From Roseovarius confluentis (GTDB taxonomy: Bacteria > Pseudomonadota > Alphaproteobacteria > Rhodobacterales > Rhodobacteraceae): DNA of 64,000 nt. The DNA lies in contig NZ_PPFE01000007.1 of assembly GCF_002917925.1 (NCBI RefSeq), positions 124,001 through 188,000 of the forward strand, read 5' to 3'. The notes under the pieces are model-generated. The model saw only the letters and a program-made list of their open reading frames with translations, did not search any database and had not been told where the DNA came from. Below are positions 1 through 8,390 of this stretch, one piece after another (the stretch's first letter is position 1; each line of letters opens with the position of its first letter). A program made the position numbers and the translations under genes.

Positions 1-160
1 CCTCGCGATAGACCAACCCGCCCTGCCCGGGATTAAGCCGCGCCTCACCCTCGAACCGCGCGGGCGGCGCGCCCTCGTGCACCACGTCGCGCTCCAGCCG
101 CCACGTTCCCTCGAATTCTGCCAGTTCCGGTACCAATCGCCACGCCCGTCTTGCCGCCAC
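1..160 (-). CDS. DUF6314-like protein, N-terminal part (cut by window edge)
   Basis: Only the first 53 codons are in the window; the gene runs off the left edge. The reading frame is closed upstream by an in-frame TAG, and a GTG start lies five bases after GGAGG, which fixes the start. The visible protein contains EFEGTWRLER, then ARFEGEARL and GQGGLVYRE. This spacing of FxGxW, FxGxA and GGLxYxE resembles the beginning of the small DUF6314 family found in Rhodobacterales. Function is unknown. It is divergent from purB, with a 55 bp gap. The family call rests on recall of the motif pattern and the protein is incomplete. Confidence 0.55.
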   Translation of the reverse strand, partial: MAARRAWRLVPELAEFEGTWRLERDVVHEGAPPARFEGEARLNPGQGGLVYRE

Positions 161-215
161 CCGTTCCTCCGTCTAAACCGCGCCCGACAGCCATTCAATC
201 CAAAGGTCCGTTCGC

Positions 216-1523
216 ATGATCCCTCGCTATTCCCGCCCCGACATGGTCGCCATCTGGGAACCCGCCACCAAATTCCGCATCTGGTACGAGATCGAGGCCC
301 ATGCCTGCGACGCGATGGCCGACCTTGGCGTGATCCCGCGCGAAAATGCCGAGGCCGTCTGGAAAGCCAAGGATGTCGAATTCGACGTCGCCCGGATCGA
401 CGAGATCGAGGCCGTGACCAAGCATGATGTCATCGCCTTCCTCACCCACCTGGCCGAGCATGTGGGCTCCGAGGAAGCGCGTTTCGTCCACCAGGGCATG
501 ACCTCCTCGGACGTGCTGGATACCTGCCTCAACGTGCAGCTCGTCCGCGCCGCCGACCTGCTGATCGCAGACATGGAAGACCTTCTCGCCGCCCTCAAGC
601 GCCGCGCGTTCGAGCACAAGATGACCCTGCGCGTTGGTCGCTCCCACGGCATCCACGCCGAACCCACCACCATGGGCCTCACCTTCGCGCGCTTCTATGC
701 CGAGATGGACCGCAACCTTACCCGCCTGCGCACCGCCCGCGCCGAGGTCGCCACCGGCGCCATTTCCGGCGCCGTCGGCACCTTCGCCAATATCGACCCC
801 CGCGTCGAAGAACATGTCTGCAAGCAACTGGGCCTCGAACCCGAGCCCATCAGCACGCAAGTCATCCCCCGCGACCGCCACGCCGCCTTCTTCGCAACGC
901 TTGGCGTTATTGCCTCGTCCATCGAGAACGTCGCGATCGAAATCCGCCACATGCAGCGCACCGAGGTTCTGGAAGGCGCCGAGTTCTTCTCGATGGGCCA
1001 GAAGGGCTCCAGTGCCATGCCGCACAAGAAAAACCCGGTCCTGACCGAGAACCTCACCGGCCTCGCGCGCCTCGTGCGCATGTCGGTGATCCCGGCGATG
1101 GAAAACGTGGCCCTCTGGCACGAACGCGACATCTCGCACAGCTCGGTCGAGCGGATGATCGGCCCCGACGCCACCGTGACGCTCGATTTCGCCCTCGCCC
1201 GCCTGACCGGCGTGGTCGACAAGATGATAATCTTCCCCGAGAACATGCTGGAAAACATGAACAAGTTCCCGGGCCTCGTGATGTCCCAACGCGTCCTTCT
1301 GGCCCTGACGCAAGCGGGCGTCAGCCGCGAGGACGCCTACGCCATGGTCCAGCGCAACGCGCTCAAAGTCTGGGAACAGCGCACGGATTTCAAAGAGGAA
1401 TTGCTGGCCGATGCCGATGTCGTCGCCGCCCTCGGCACGGATCAGATCGAAGAGAAATTCGACATGGATTACCACACCAAGCATGTCGACACGATCTTCA
1501 CCCGCGTCTTCGGGGAAAGCTGA
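216..1523 (+). CDS. purB: Adenylosuccinate lyase
   Basis: A 435-residue protein of the fumarase/aspartase superfamily. It cleaves SAICAR to AICAR and adenylosuccinate to AMP, both releasing fumarate, so it acts twice in purine synthesis in the cytosol. The superfamily signature GSSAMPHKKNP lies near residues 262-272, on the flexible loop that carries the catalytic Ser. TSSDVLDT near residue 94 and GRSHGIHAEPTTMG near residues 139-152 are the other conserved substrate-binding segments, the latter with the general-acid His. Length matches the short bacterial PurB class. The ATG follows a weakly purine-rich stretch. Confidence 0.97.
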   Translation: MIPRYSRPDMVAIWEPATKFRIWYEIEAHACDAMADLGVIPRENAEAVWKAKDVEFDVARIDEIEAVTKHDVIAFLTHLAEHVGSEEARFVHQGMTSSDVLDTCLNVQLVRAADLLIADMEDLLAALKRRAFEHKMTLRVGRSHGIHAEPTTMGLTFARFYAEMDRNLTRLRTARAEVATGAISGAVGTFANIDPRVEEHVCKQLGLEPEPISTQVIPRDRHAAFFATLGVIASSIENVAIEIRHMQRTEVLEGAEFFSMGQKGSSAMPHKKNPVLTENLTGLARLVRMSVIPAMENVALWHERDISHSSVERMIGPDATVTLDFALARLTGVVDKMIIFPENMLENMNKFPGLVMSQRVLLALTQAGVSREDAYAMVQRNALKVWEQRTDFKEELLADADVVAALGTDQIEEKFDMDYHTKHVDTIFTRVFGES

Positions 1524-1629
1524 ATTTCCGGGCAGATCGGGCCACGAGCCGCGCAAGTTCGGGCTGAAACACTGGTCAGAGACCAATTTCGTGTTACCAT
1601 CGGGGTCTTAGTGCAAAGGAGTTCAATCC

Positions 1630-1797
1630 ATGAAGTCCAAGACCAAGACCATTCTGACGTCGTTCGCCCTCGTTCTGGGCACCACCGTTTCGGCCGCCGC
1701 GATGTGCCCCGGCAAATCGCAACAGGCCGCTTCCTGCGCCGAAGGCATGGTGTGGGACAAGAATACCGGCACCTGCGTCGAACAGACCATGAGCTGA
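1630..1797 (+). CDS. Small secreted cysteine-containing protein
   Basis: A 55-residue protein with an ideal ribosome site (AAGGAG eight bases before the ATG). Residues 1-24 form a signal peptide: KSKTK basic start, a hydrophobic core and an Ala-rich end. The mature part of about 30 residues has Cys in CPGKS, SCAEGMVWD and TGTCVE. The pattern C-x9-C-x(12)-C with GMVWD resembles a reduced chitin-binding (CBM14/peritrophin-like) module, but three Cys is fewer than the family's six, so the function is open. It is followed directly by a strong terminator, giving a single-gene unit. Confidence 0.7.
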   Translation: MKSKTKTILTSFALVLGTTVSAAAMCPGKSQQAASCAEGMVWDKNTGTCVEQTMS

Positions 1798-1823
1798 CCG
1801 GCGGGCCATATCCCGAAAAGAAG

Positions 1824-1854
1824 CGGCGCTCCCGGGTCCGGGCAGCGCCGTTTT
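1824..1854 (+). terminator. Rho-independent terminator after the small secreted protein
   Basis: A 7-bp stem CGGCGCT/AGCGCCG (1824-1830 with 1844-1850) encloses a loop that can itself pair (CCCGGG...CCGGG), and TTTT follows at 1851-1854. Confidence 0.8.
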
Positions 1855-1855
1855 C

Positions 1856-1970
1856 AAAGCGTTTCGTCTTTTACCTGAGCCATCAGCGAAAGGCGAAACG
1901 CGTGCAACGATTGTATGTTTTGCTGCGTTTCGCGGGTAAGCGGTGAGTCAGGTTTATCGCGAAACGCTTT
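1856..1970. promoter_or_regulatory. Nested inverted repeats of GCGTTTCGC upstream of fliG
   Basis: The gap before fliG holds four copies of one core. AAAGCGTTTCG (1856-1866) is exactly inverted as CGAAACGCTTT (1960-1970). Inside it GCGAAACGC (1893-1901) is exactly inverted as GCGTTTCGC (1925-1933). The local base composition is more AT-rich than its surroundings. This looks like a set of binding sites for a dimeric regulator, or a looped cruciform. No known regulator motif is recognised. Confidence 0.55.
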
Positions 1971-2038
1971 AATCTTACCTTTAGCGGTTTCTTCACCACT
2001 CCCGCCCTAGTTTGCCGGAACGTCATCCGGGGACTGGA

Positions 2039-3112
2039 ATGAGCAGCAGCAATTTTGGGCAACTGGCGCTTTCAGGGCCGTCCGCAAACGCGGCGGCCCA
2101 GCTGACTCGCCGGCAAAAGGCCGCGATCATCGTCCGTTTTCTCATCAACGAAGGCGCGGATGTTCCCTTGCAGGACCTGCCCGACGAATTGCAGCGCCGC
2201 CTGACCCAGCAAATGGGTACGATGCGCTATGTCGACCGCGCGACCCTGGCCGATGTCGTGGCCGAATTCGCCTCCGAGGTCGAGGCGATGGGCCTGACCT
2301 TCCCGCGCGGCGTCGCCGGCGCGCTCACCGCGCTCGACGGGCGCATCAGCCCGCAAACCGCCTCGCGCCTGCGCAAGGAGGCCGGCGTGCGCCAGTTCGG
2401 CGAACCGTGGGAACAGGTGCATACCGCCCAAACCGACGACCTGCTCGATATCCTGCAATCCGAAAGCACCGAGGTCGCGGCTGTCCTGCTGTCCAAGCTC
2501 GACGTGACCCGCGCCGCCGAACTCTTGGGAAAAATGCCGGGCGACGCCGCGCGACGCATCGCCGTCGCCATGTCCCAGACCGGCGCGGTCACCCCCGATG
2601 CCGTCGACCGGATTGGCCTGTCGCTTGCCGCACAACTGCACAGCGTGCCCGAAACGGCCTTTGCCGATGGCCCGGTCGAACGTGTCGGCGCCATCCTCAA
2701 CTATTCCCCCGCCGCCACCCGCGACGACGTTCTCATGGGCCTCGACGAAAGCGACCAAGGCTTTGCGGCCAAAGTCCGCAAGGCCATCTTCACCTTCGTC
2801 AACATTTCCGAACGCCTCAATCCCATCGATGTGCCCAAGATCACCCGCGATGTCGAACAGGCCGCTCTGGTGCAGGCGCTGGCCCATGCCCAAACCAGCG
2901 AAGACACCAAGGAATCCGCCGATTTCATATTGGAAAACATGTCGAAACGCATGTCCGACGCCCTGCGAGAGGAAGTCGAGGCATTGGGCAAGTTCAAACC
3001 CAAGGACGGCGAGGCTGCCATGACCGACGTGATCAATGTCATCCGCACGCTGGAGGCCAGCGGCGAATTGCAGCTTATCGTGCCGGACGACGATGAAGAG
3101 GAAAACGCCTGA
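2039..3112 (+). CDS. fliG: Flagellar motor switch protein FliG-type
   Basis: A 357-residue protein from the ATG at 2039, after GGGGACTGGA; an upstream TTG at 2012 lacks a ribosome site. FliG sits on the cytoplasmic face of the MS ring (with FliF), carries the rotor side of the torque interface and joins FliM. The N-terminal LTRRQKAAIIVRFL helix, the middle armadillo-like repeat region with VLLSKLD...AAELLGKMP near residues 145-170, and the C-terminal domain ending in an acidic tail fit the family, as does the length. It is not beside other flagellar genes, and it converges with the downstream ABC gene with only 3 bp between. A palindrome-rich region precedes it. Confidence 0.85.
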   Translation: MSSSNFGQLALSGPSANAAAQLTRRQKAAIIVRFLINEGADVPLQDLPDELQRRLTQQMGTMRYVDRATLADVVAEFASEVEAMGLTFPRGVAGALTALDGRISPQTASRLRKEAGVRQFGEPWEQVHTAQTDDLLDILQSESTEVAAVLLSKLDVTRAAELLGKMPGDAARRIAVAMSQTGAVTPDAVDRIGLSLAAQLHSVPETAFADGPVERVGAILNYSPAATRDDVLMGLDESDQGFAAKVRKAIFTFVNISERLNPIDVPKITRDVEQAALVQALAHAQTSEDTKESADFILENMSKRMSDALREEVEALGKFKPKDGEAAMTDVINVIRTLEASGELQLIVPDDDEEENA

Positions 3113-3115
3113 GGC

Positions 3116-4198
<1,083 letters not shown>

Positions 4199-4407
4199 GT
4201 CAGCCTCTTCGCTTTTCCGATCGAATATGTCGGGCTTGCCGTCGCAGATAGCAATCCCGCCCGCCCCGCGCAAGATGCCGCCGCTCGCATGGGAAACACG
4301 CAAATGTGCGCCGAGGTCAGAATTTTCCGACTATCGCGATGCGACGGTTGTGCCTATCTGAATCGTACGAACGAGCAGCAAAACCAAAAAAACGACGGAA
4401 CCTACCG

Positions 4408-4542
4408 ATGCGAAAATACCTGATCTCCATACAGGTCGCCCTGATCGCCCTTCTGGCCATCACCGGCGCCCTGGCAAGCCCCGACACACCCCCCGCATGC
4501 CCGCTGGGCGAGGCCGCCCAGGTCGAAACCTGCAAGAAATAA
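4408..4542 (+). CDS. Small exported protein
   Basis: A 44-residue frame beginning MRKYLIS with a typical signal peptide (basic start, hydrophobic LIALLAITGALA core, AxA-like cleavage before SPDTPP). Only about 20 residues would remain, with two Cys in ACPLGEAAQVETCKK. It is divergent from the ABC ATPase and converges on ccmG, ending 6 bp before its stop. The ribosome site is weak (ACGGAA), so the call depends on the signal-peptide pattern. Confidence 0.5.
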   Translation: MRKYLISIQVALIALLAITGALASPDTPPACPLGEAAQVETCKK

Positions 4543-4548
4543 CAGGTC

Positions 4549-5088
4549 TCAGCCGCCCCGCGCTTTCTCGATCGCGGGGCGGATCTGGCCTTCCAATACG
4601 CGCTCGGTGATCGGCCCCGGAAATCGCAGCACGACCCGCCCTTCGCCGTCGATGACATAGGTCTCCGGTACGCCGTAAAGCCCCCAGTCCAGCGCCATGC
4701 GCCCGTTCGGATCGGCCCCGATGGCCGTATAGGGATCACCCAGTTCCTCCAGGAAACCCAGCGCATTGCCCGGCTGATCCTTGTAATTCACGCCGTAGAT
4801 GGTGACGCCTTCCTCGGCCAGCGCCTCCAGGTGCGGATGCTCCACCCGGCACGGTGCGCACCAGCTGGCCCAGTAGTTCACCAGCTTCACGCCGCCACTG
4901 CGCAACTCCGCGTCGGTGAACGGCGTCTTGCCCTCCAGCGGAGTCAGCGCCACGGCGGGCGCCGGTTTGCCCTCGATGGCCGACGGCAACGCATCGGGGT
5001 CCTCGCGCTGCATCCCGATATAGAACACCGCGGCCAGTGCGGCGAAGATCAACGGCGGCAGCACCATGAGGAACGAGGTCTTAGGCAT
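4549..5088 (-). CDS. ccmG: Cytochrome c maturation thioredoxin-like protein CcmG/DsbE
   Basis: About 179 residues, read from the ATG at 5088 that overlaps the ccmD stop by 8 bp; a start 21 bases further upstream is also possible. An N-terminal membrane anchor (FLMVLPPLIFAALAAVFY) is followed by a periplasmic thioredoxin fold with WCAPC near residues 73-77 and the GVPETYVID segment with the cis-Pro typical of CcmG. It keeps apocytochrome c heme-site cysteines reduced for ligation. It is the last gene of the ccmABCDG run. Confidence 0.93.
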   Translation of the reverse strand: MPKTSFLMVLPPLIFAALAAVFYIGMQREDPDALPSAIEGKPAPAVALTPLEGKTPFTDAELRSGGVKLVNYWASWCAPCRVEHPHLEALAEEGVTIYGVNYKDQPGNALGFLEELGDPYTAIGADPNGRMALDWGLYGVPETYVIDGEGRVVLRFPGPITERVLEGQIRPAIEKARGG

Positions 5089-5236
5089 CCGATTTCCGCT
5101 TTCCTTCAATATCTTTCAGCGCGTTCTTCACGCGCACCGACCGCCGCCAGCTGAACAGGGCCAGCGCGATCAACAGCACCAGCGACACCGCATAGGACGA
5201 CAGCACCGCCTCGGCGTATTTTCCAAGCTCCGGCAT
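5081..5236 (-). CDS. ccmD: Heme exporter protein D (CcmD)
   Basis: A 51-residue single-membrane-span protein, MPELGKYAEAV then SYAVSLVLLIALALFSWRRS, ending in a basic cytoplasmic tail. This size, the single helix and the charged C-terminus are typical of CcmD, which releases holo-CcmE from the CcmABC complex. Its ATG shares one base with the ccmC stop (TGATG), and its 3' end overlaps ccmG, so the run is translationally coupled. Confidence 0.9.
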   Translation of the reverse strand: MPELGKYAEAVLSSYAVSLVLLIALALFSWRRSVRVKNALKDIEGKRKSDA

Positions 5237-5970
5237 CACGCCTCCATCCTGTCACGTGCCAGGAGCGCCCGCATGCGCCGCGCCCGGATCTCGGTTTGCG
5301 TGCGCAGGAAGACCAGCGCGATGAACAGGAACACGAATCCCGCGATACACACCAACAGCGGGAAATAGAACACGTCCGCCACGTTCTCCTCCTTGTCGAG
5401 GCTCAGCGACGCCCCCTGGTGCAGCCCCTGGTTCCAGAACAGCACCGCATATCGGCTCAGCAGGGCAAAGACCGATCCCACGATGCACAGGATCGAAGTG
5501 AGATCGGCCGCCGTGTCATCATTCTCGATGGCTTCCCATAGCGCGATGTAGCCGAGGTAGAACAGGAACAGGATCAGGAACGACGTCAGCCGCGGATCCC
5601 ACGCCCACCATGTCCCCCACATCGGCTGGCCCCAGATCGCCCCGGTCGCCAGCGCTATCACCGTCATCACCACGCCCACGGGTGCGGCCGCGCGGGCCGC
5701 CAGCGCGCTGACGTGGTGTCGCCGCACCACCCATATCAAGGACGCCAGCAGCATCATGATCCACGCGTTGATCGCCATCAGCGCGCTCGGCACGTGCAGA
5801 TATATGATCTTGACGGTCGAGCCTTGCCGGAAATCGTCCGGCGTGAAGAAAAAGCCCCAGATGAGCCCGGTCGCCAGGCAAAGCACGGCCAGCACCGACA
5901 CCCACGGCAGAACCTTGTCCGTCGTGTCGATGAACTTCTTCGGGTTGGCGTATTCCCACAATGATGCCAC
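5236..5970 (-). CDS. ccmC: Heme exporter protein C (CcmC)
   Basis: A 244-residue polytopic inner-membrane protein of the heme-handling family. The tryptophan-rich periplasmic motif WGTWWAWDPRLTS lies near residues 118-130, flanked by the conserved His residues in YLHVPSA and by further helices. CcmC binds heme and loads it onto CcmE. It lies 16 bp from ccmB. Confidence 0.95.
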   Translation of the reverse strand: MASLWEYANPKKFIDTTDKVLPWVSVLAVLCLATGLIWGFFFTPDDFRQGSTVKIIYLHVPSALMAINAWIMMLLASLIWVVRRHHVSALAARAAAPVGVVMTVIALATGAIWGQPMWGTWWAWDPRLTSFLILFLFYLGYIALWEAIENDDTAADLTSILCIVGSVFALLSRYAVLFWNQGLHQGASLSLDKEENVADVFYFPLLVCIAGFVFLFIALVFLRTQTEIRARRMRALLARDRMEA

Positions 5971-5986
5971 GCGTGTGACTCCTCCG

Positions 5987-6643
5987 TTAACGCAGGTTGA
6001 CCCTCAATACCGCAGCCGACGCGAAAGGCAAAAGCGCGATGGTGCCGCAGGTGATCCCCGCCAGCATCAGCATCGGCGTCGTGTAGTCCTGCCCGTCCAC
6101 GCCCCGCCGCGCCATCTCGGCGCCAAAGATCAATGTTGGCACGTAAAGTGGCAGCACAAGCAGGCTCAGCAGCAGCCCGCCCCGGCGCAGCCCCACTGTC
6201 AGCGCCGCCCCGAACGCCCCGATCATGCTTAAGCCAGGCGTGCCCAGGAGCAGCGACAGCACCAATGGCCCATAGCCCTGCGCCGGCAGGCTCAACAGCA
6301 CGCCCAGCACAGGGGCGGCCAGCACCAGCGGCAATCCCGTCGTGACCCAGTGCGCCAGCCCCTTGATGGCGGCCACCGCCTCCATCGGCAGCGGGGCCGT
6401 GGCCAGCAAATCAAGGCTGCCGTCTTCCCAGTCCAGCGCGAAGATCCGGTCGAGCGACACAAGACAGGCCAGCAGCGCGCCGATCCACAGGATCCCCGCC
6501 GCGATCCGCGACAACAGTTCTGATTGCGGCCCCACGCCGAACGGAACCAGCACCACGACGATCAGGAAGAACGCCAGCCCAAGGCCGAACCCACCCCCGG
6601 CCCGCACGGCCAGCCGTATGTCCCGCAGCAGAAGCGCCTTCAC
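5987..6643 (-). CDS. ccmB: Heme exporter protein B (CcmB)
   Basis: A 218-residue membrane protein with about six helices; it is the permease partner of CcmA in the ABC complex that frees holo-Ccm[20 protein letters not shown] near residues 68-86 is the conserved cytoplasmic loop of CcmB, and [21 protein letters not shown] is the later conserved segment. Its start overlaps the ccmA stop by 4 bp. Confidence 0.95.
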   Translation of the reverse strand: MKALLLRDIRLAVRAGGGFGLGLAFFLIVVVLVPFGVGPQSELLSRIAAGILWIGALLACLVSLDRIFALDWEDGSLDLLATAPLPMEAVAAIKGLAHWVTTGLPLVLAAPVLGVLLSLPAQGYGPLVLSLLLGTPGLSMIGAFGAALTVGLRRGGLLLSLLVLPLYVPTLIFGAEMARRGVDGQDYTTPMLMLAGITCGTIALLPFASAAVLRVNLR

Positions 6644-7257
6644 AGGAAGGCCTCGTCGAAATCATCCAGTTCCTGCCGCACCGCGCGAAAGGGCGCCACG
6701 TCCAGCACGGTCGCTTCGTCAAGGCCAAGGTCGATATGCGTGGCCAGCACCGCGATCCCACCTTCGGCCAGATGCGCCCGCACAACGGCGGCGAACATCG
6801 CAACCGCACGGGCGTCCAGCGACACGGTCGGCTCGTCCAGGATCCAGATCGCGCGGCCCGTCACCAACAGCCGCGCCAGCCCCAGCCGCCGCTTCTGCCC
6901 GGCAGACAGAAACCCTGCCGGCCGATCCGCCAAACTTTCCAGTTCATAAGCTGCCAAGGCGTGAGAAATCTCTTTGCGGCCAAAGACCTGCGCCCAGAAG
7001 CTCAGGTTCTCGACCACGCTCAGCGCGGGCTTGATCCCGTCCGCGTGTCCCGCGTAAACCACGCTGTCGGCGGGATAGTCCACCGTGCCCGAGACCGGCG
7101 GCTGCAACCCCGCCAACGTGCGCAAAAGGGTCGTCTTGCCCGCCCCGTTCGGCCCGCGCAGCACCAGCGCCTCGCCCGCCGCGACGGCGAAACTCAGACC
7201 GTCCAGCACCCGCACGCCGCCGCGTGCCACGCAAAGGTCCCGGACCGTCAGGCGCAT
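6640..7257 (-). CDS. ccmA: Heme exporter ATP-binding protein CcmA
   Basis: A 205-residue ABC ATPase. Walker [10 protein letters not shown] is near residues 35-43, the signature [15 protein letters not shown] near 117, and Walker [13 protein letters not shown] near 137. The short length and the SAGQKRR form are typical of CcmA. It powers release of holo-CcmE from CcmABCD. It is the first gene of the ccm run and follows the Mth938-like gene by 16 bp. Confidence 0.95.
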   Translation of the reverse strand: MRLTVRDLCVARGGVRVLDGLSFAVAAGEALVLRGPNGAGKTTLLRTLAGLQPPVSGTVDYPADSVVYAGHADGIKPALSVVENLSFWAQVFGRKEISHALAAYELESLADRPAGFLSAGQKRRLGLARLLVTGRAIWILDEPTVSLDARAVAMFAAVVRAHLAEGGIAVLATHIDLGLDEATVLDVAPFRAVRQELDDFDEAFL

Positions 7258-7273
7258 CGCCGGCCCACCGCTC

Positions 7274-7627
7274 TCAGACCGGCAACAGGGCCGCGGCCAC
7301 GCGCCGCCCTTCCGAGATCAGCACATTATAGGTCCGCGCCGCCGCCGGCGAATTCATCGCCTCCACCCCGATGCCCGCCTCCTCCAGCGCGGTGCGGAAA
7401 TCGCCCGGCACATGCGCGGTCTCGGCGCCCGTGCCGATAAACAGCACGTCAACCTTGTCCATCAGGTCCATCAGCGACGCGCTGTCCTCGTACCCGCCCC
7501 AGGCCTTTACCCCGTCCGGCCCCACGCAGACCGCGCCCTCGATCGCCTCTCCGCCGACGCGGAAAAATCCCGGCCCATAACCGTCGATCGGTTTCACATC
7601 GGAAAATGTTACCTCGTTCAGGCGCAT
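7274..7627 (-). CDS. Mth938-like domain protein
   Basis: A 117-residue protein of the DUF498/Mth938 fold, related to mitochondrial assembly factor NDUFAF3. Key segments are [12 protein letters not shown] and [11 protein letters not shown], the family's conserved FIGTG loop, and the C-terminal [19 protein letters not shown]. The molecular role in bacteria is not settled. It is in the minus-strand run between the TSUP permease and ccmA, with 10 and 16 bp gaps, in keeping with its frequent linkage to sec genes in alphaproteobacteria. Confidence 0.9.
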   Translation of the reverse strand: MRLNEVTFSDVKPIDGYGPGFFRVGGEAIEGAVCVGPDGVKAWGGYEDSASLMDLMDKVDVLFIGTGAETAHVPGDFRTALEEAGIGVEAMNSPAAARTYNVLISEGRRVAAALLPV

Positions 7628-7637
7628 CGCGTCCTCC

Positions 7638-8390
7638 TCAGTCCCACAGCGGCAAGCCCGAAACGACCGCCAGCGCGATCACCCCGTAGGCGGCCCAGCG
7701 ATACAGCCGCTCGAGCGTGGGGTCAAACAGGGCCTGCCCGATCAGCGTGGTGATCAGGTAGGGCACCGACATCACGACGGCCAGCATGGCAAGCTCCGCC
7801 GTCACCGCCCCCTGCCACAGCAGGTTGGCGATCAGCACCACGTCGAGAGCAGCCAGGAACAGGATGGTATTGCCCCGCACCGACTGCACCGCCGCCTGCC
7901 CGGACAGGTAGAACAGGATCACCACCGGGCCTGTCAGGCCGGTCAGCCCGCCGACAACCCCCGCCGCCGCCCCGATGGCCAAGAGCCCCGGCCGGGTGAT
8001 GGTCTGTGTATAACGCCACCCGGCGATCAGCGCCGCCAGCATGGCCGCCGCAACGCCGGTGATGATCCAGCGCACCGTGTCGTTGTCTAGAAGGTCCAGC
8101 AGCATCAGGCCGACCGGCACCGTCACCAGGGCCGCCAGCACCAGGACACCGACCTCTTTCGGCTCCCCCTGCCGCCAGGCCCCGCGCAGGATCGCCGCGT
8201 TGCTGGCGATGCCCGTCAGCATGATCACCACGATCACTTCCTTGGGCGACAGGAAAATATTGGCCACCGGCACCACGATCAGCGCCGTGCCGAACCCGGT
8301 GAACCCGCGCACCAGGCCCGCGACCCCGATGGCGAAACACAGCCAGACCAGACCCGGGGTGGCCAGCACCCCGCTCAGGATATCAGGCAT
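7638..8390 (-). CDS. TSUP family (TauE/SafE) membrane transporter
   Basis: A 250-residue inner-membrane protein with about eight helices in two repeats: GFTGFGTALIVVP near residue 30 and its partner GGLTGLTGPVVILFYLSG near residue 147. These paired Gly-rich motifs define the TauE/SafE anion exporter family, whose members move sulfite, sulfoacetate and similar organosulfur anions. Substrate cannot be read from sequence. Its start overlaps the secDF stop by 8 bp. Confidence 0.9.
   Translation of the reverse strand: MPDILSGVLATPGLVWLCFAIGVAGLVRGFTGFGTALIVVPVANIFLSPKEVIVVIMLTGIASNAAILRGAWRQGEPKEVGVLVLAALVTVPVGLMLLDLLDNDTVRWIITGVAAAMLAALIAGWRYTQTITRPGLLAIGAAAGVVGGLTGLTGPVVILFYLSGQAAVQSVRGNTILFLAALDVVLIANLLWQGAVTAELAMLAVVMSVPYLITTLIGQALFDPTLERLYRWAAYGVIALAVVSGLPLWD

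Noticed and set aside
195-1586. Long open frame opposite purB on the minus strand
   Set aside because: It mirrors purB codon structure in high-GC DNA, has no family motifs and overlaps a certain gene completely.
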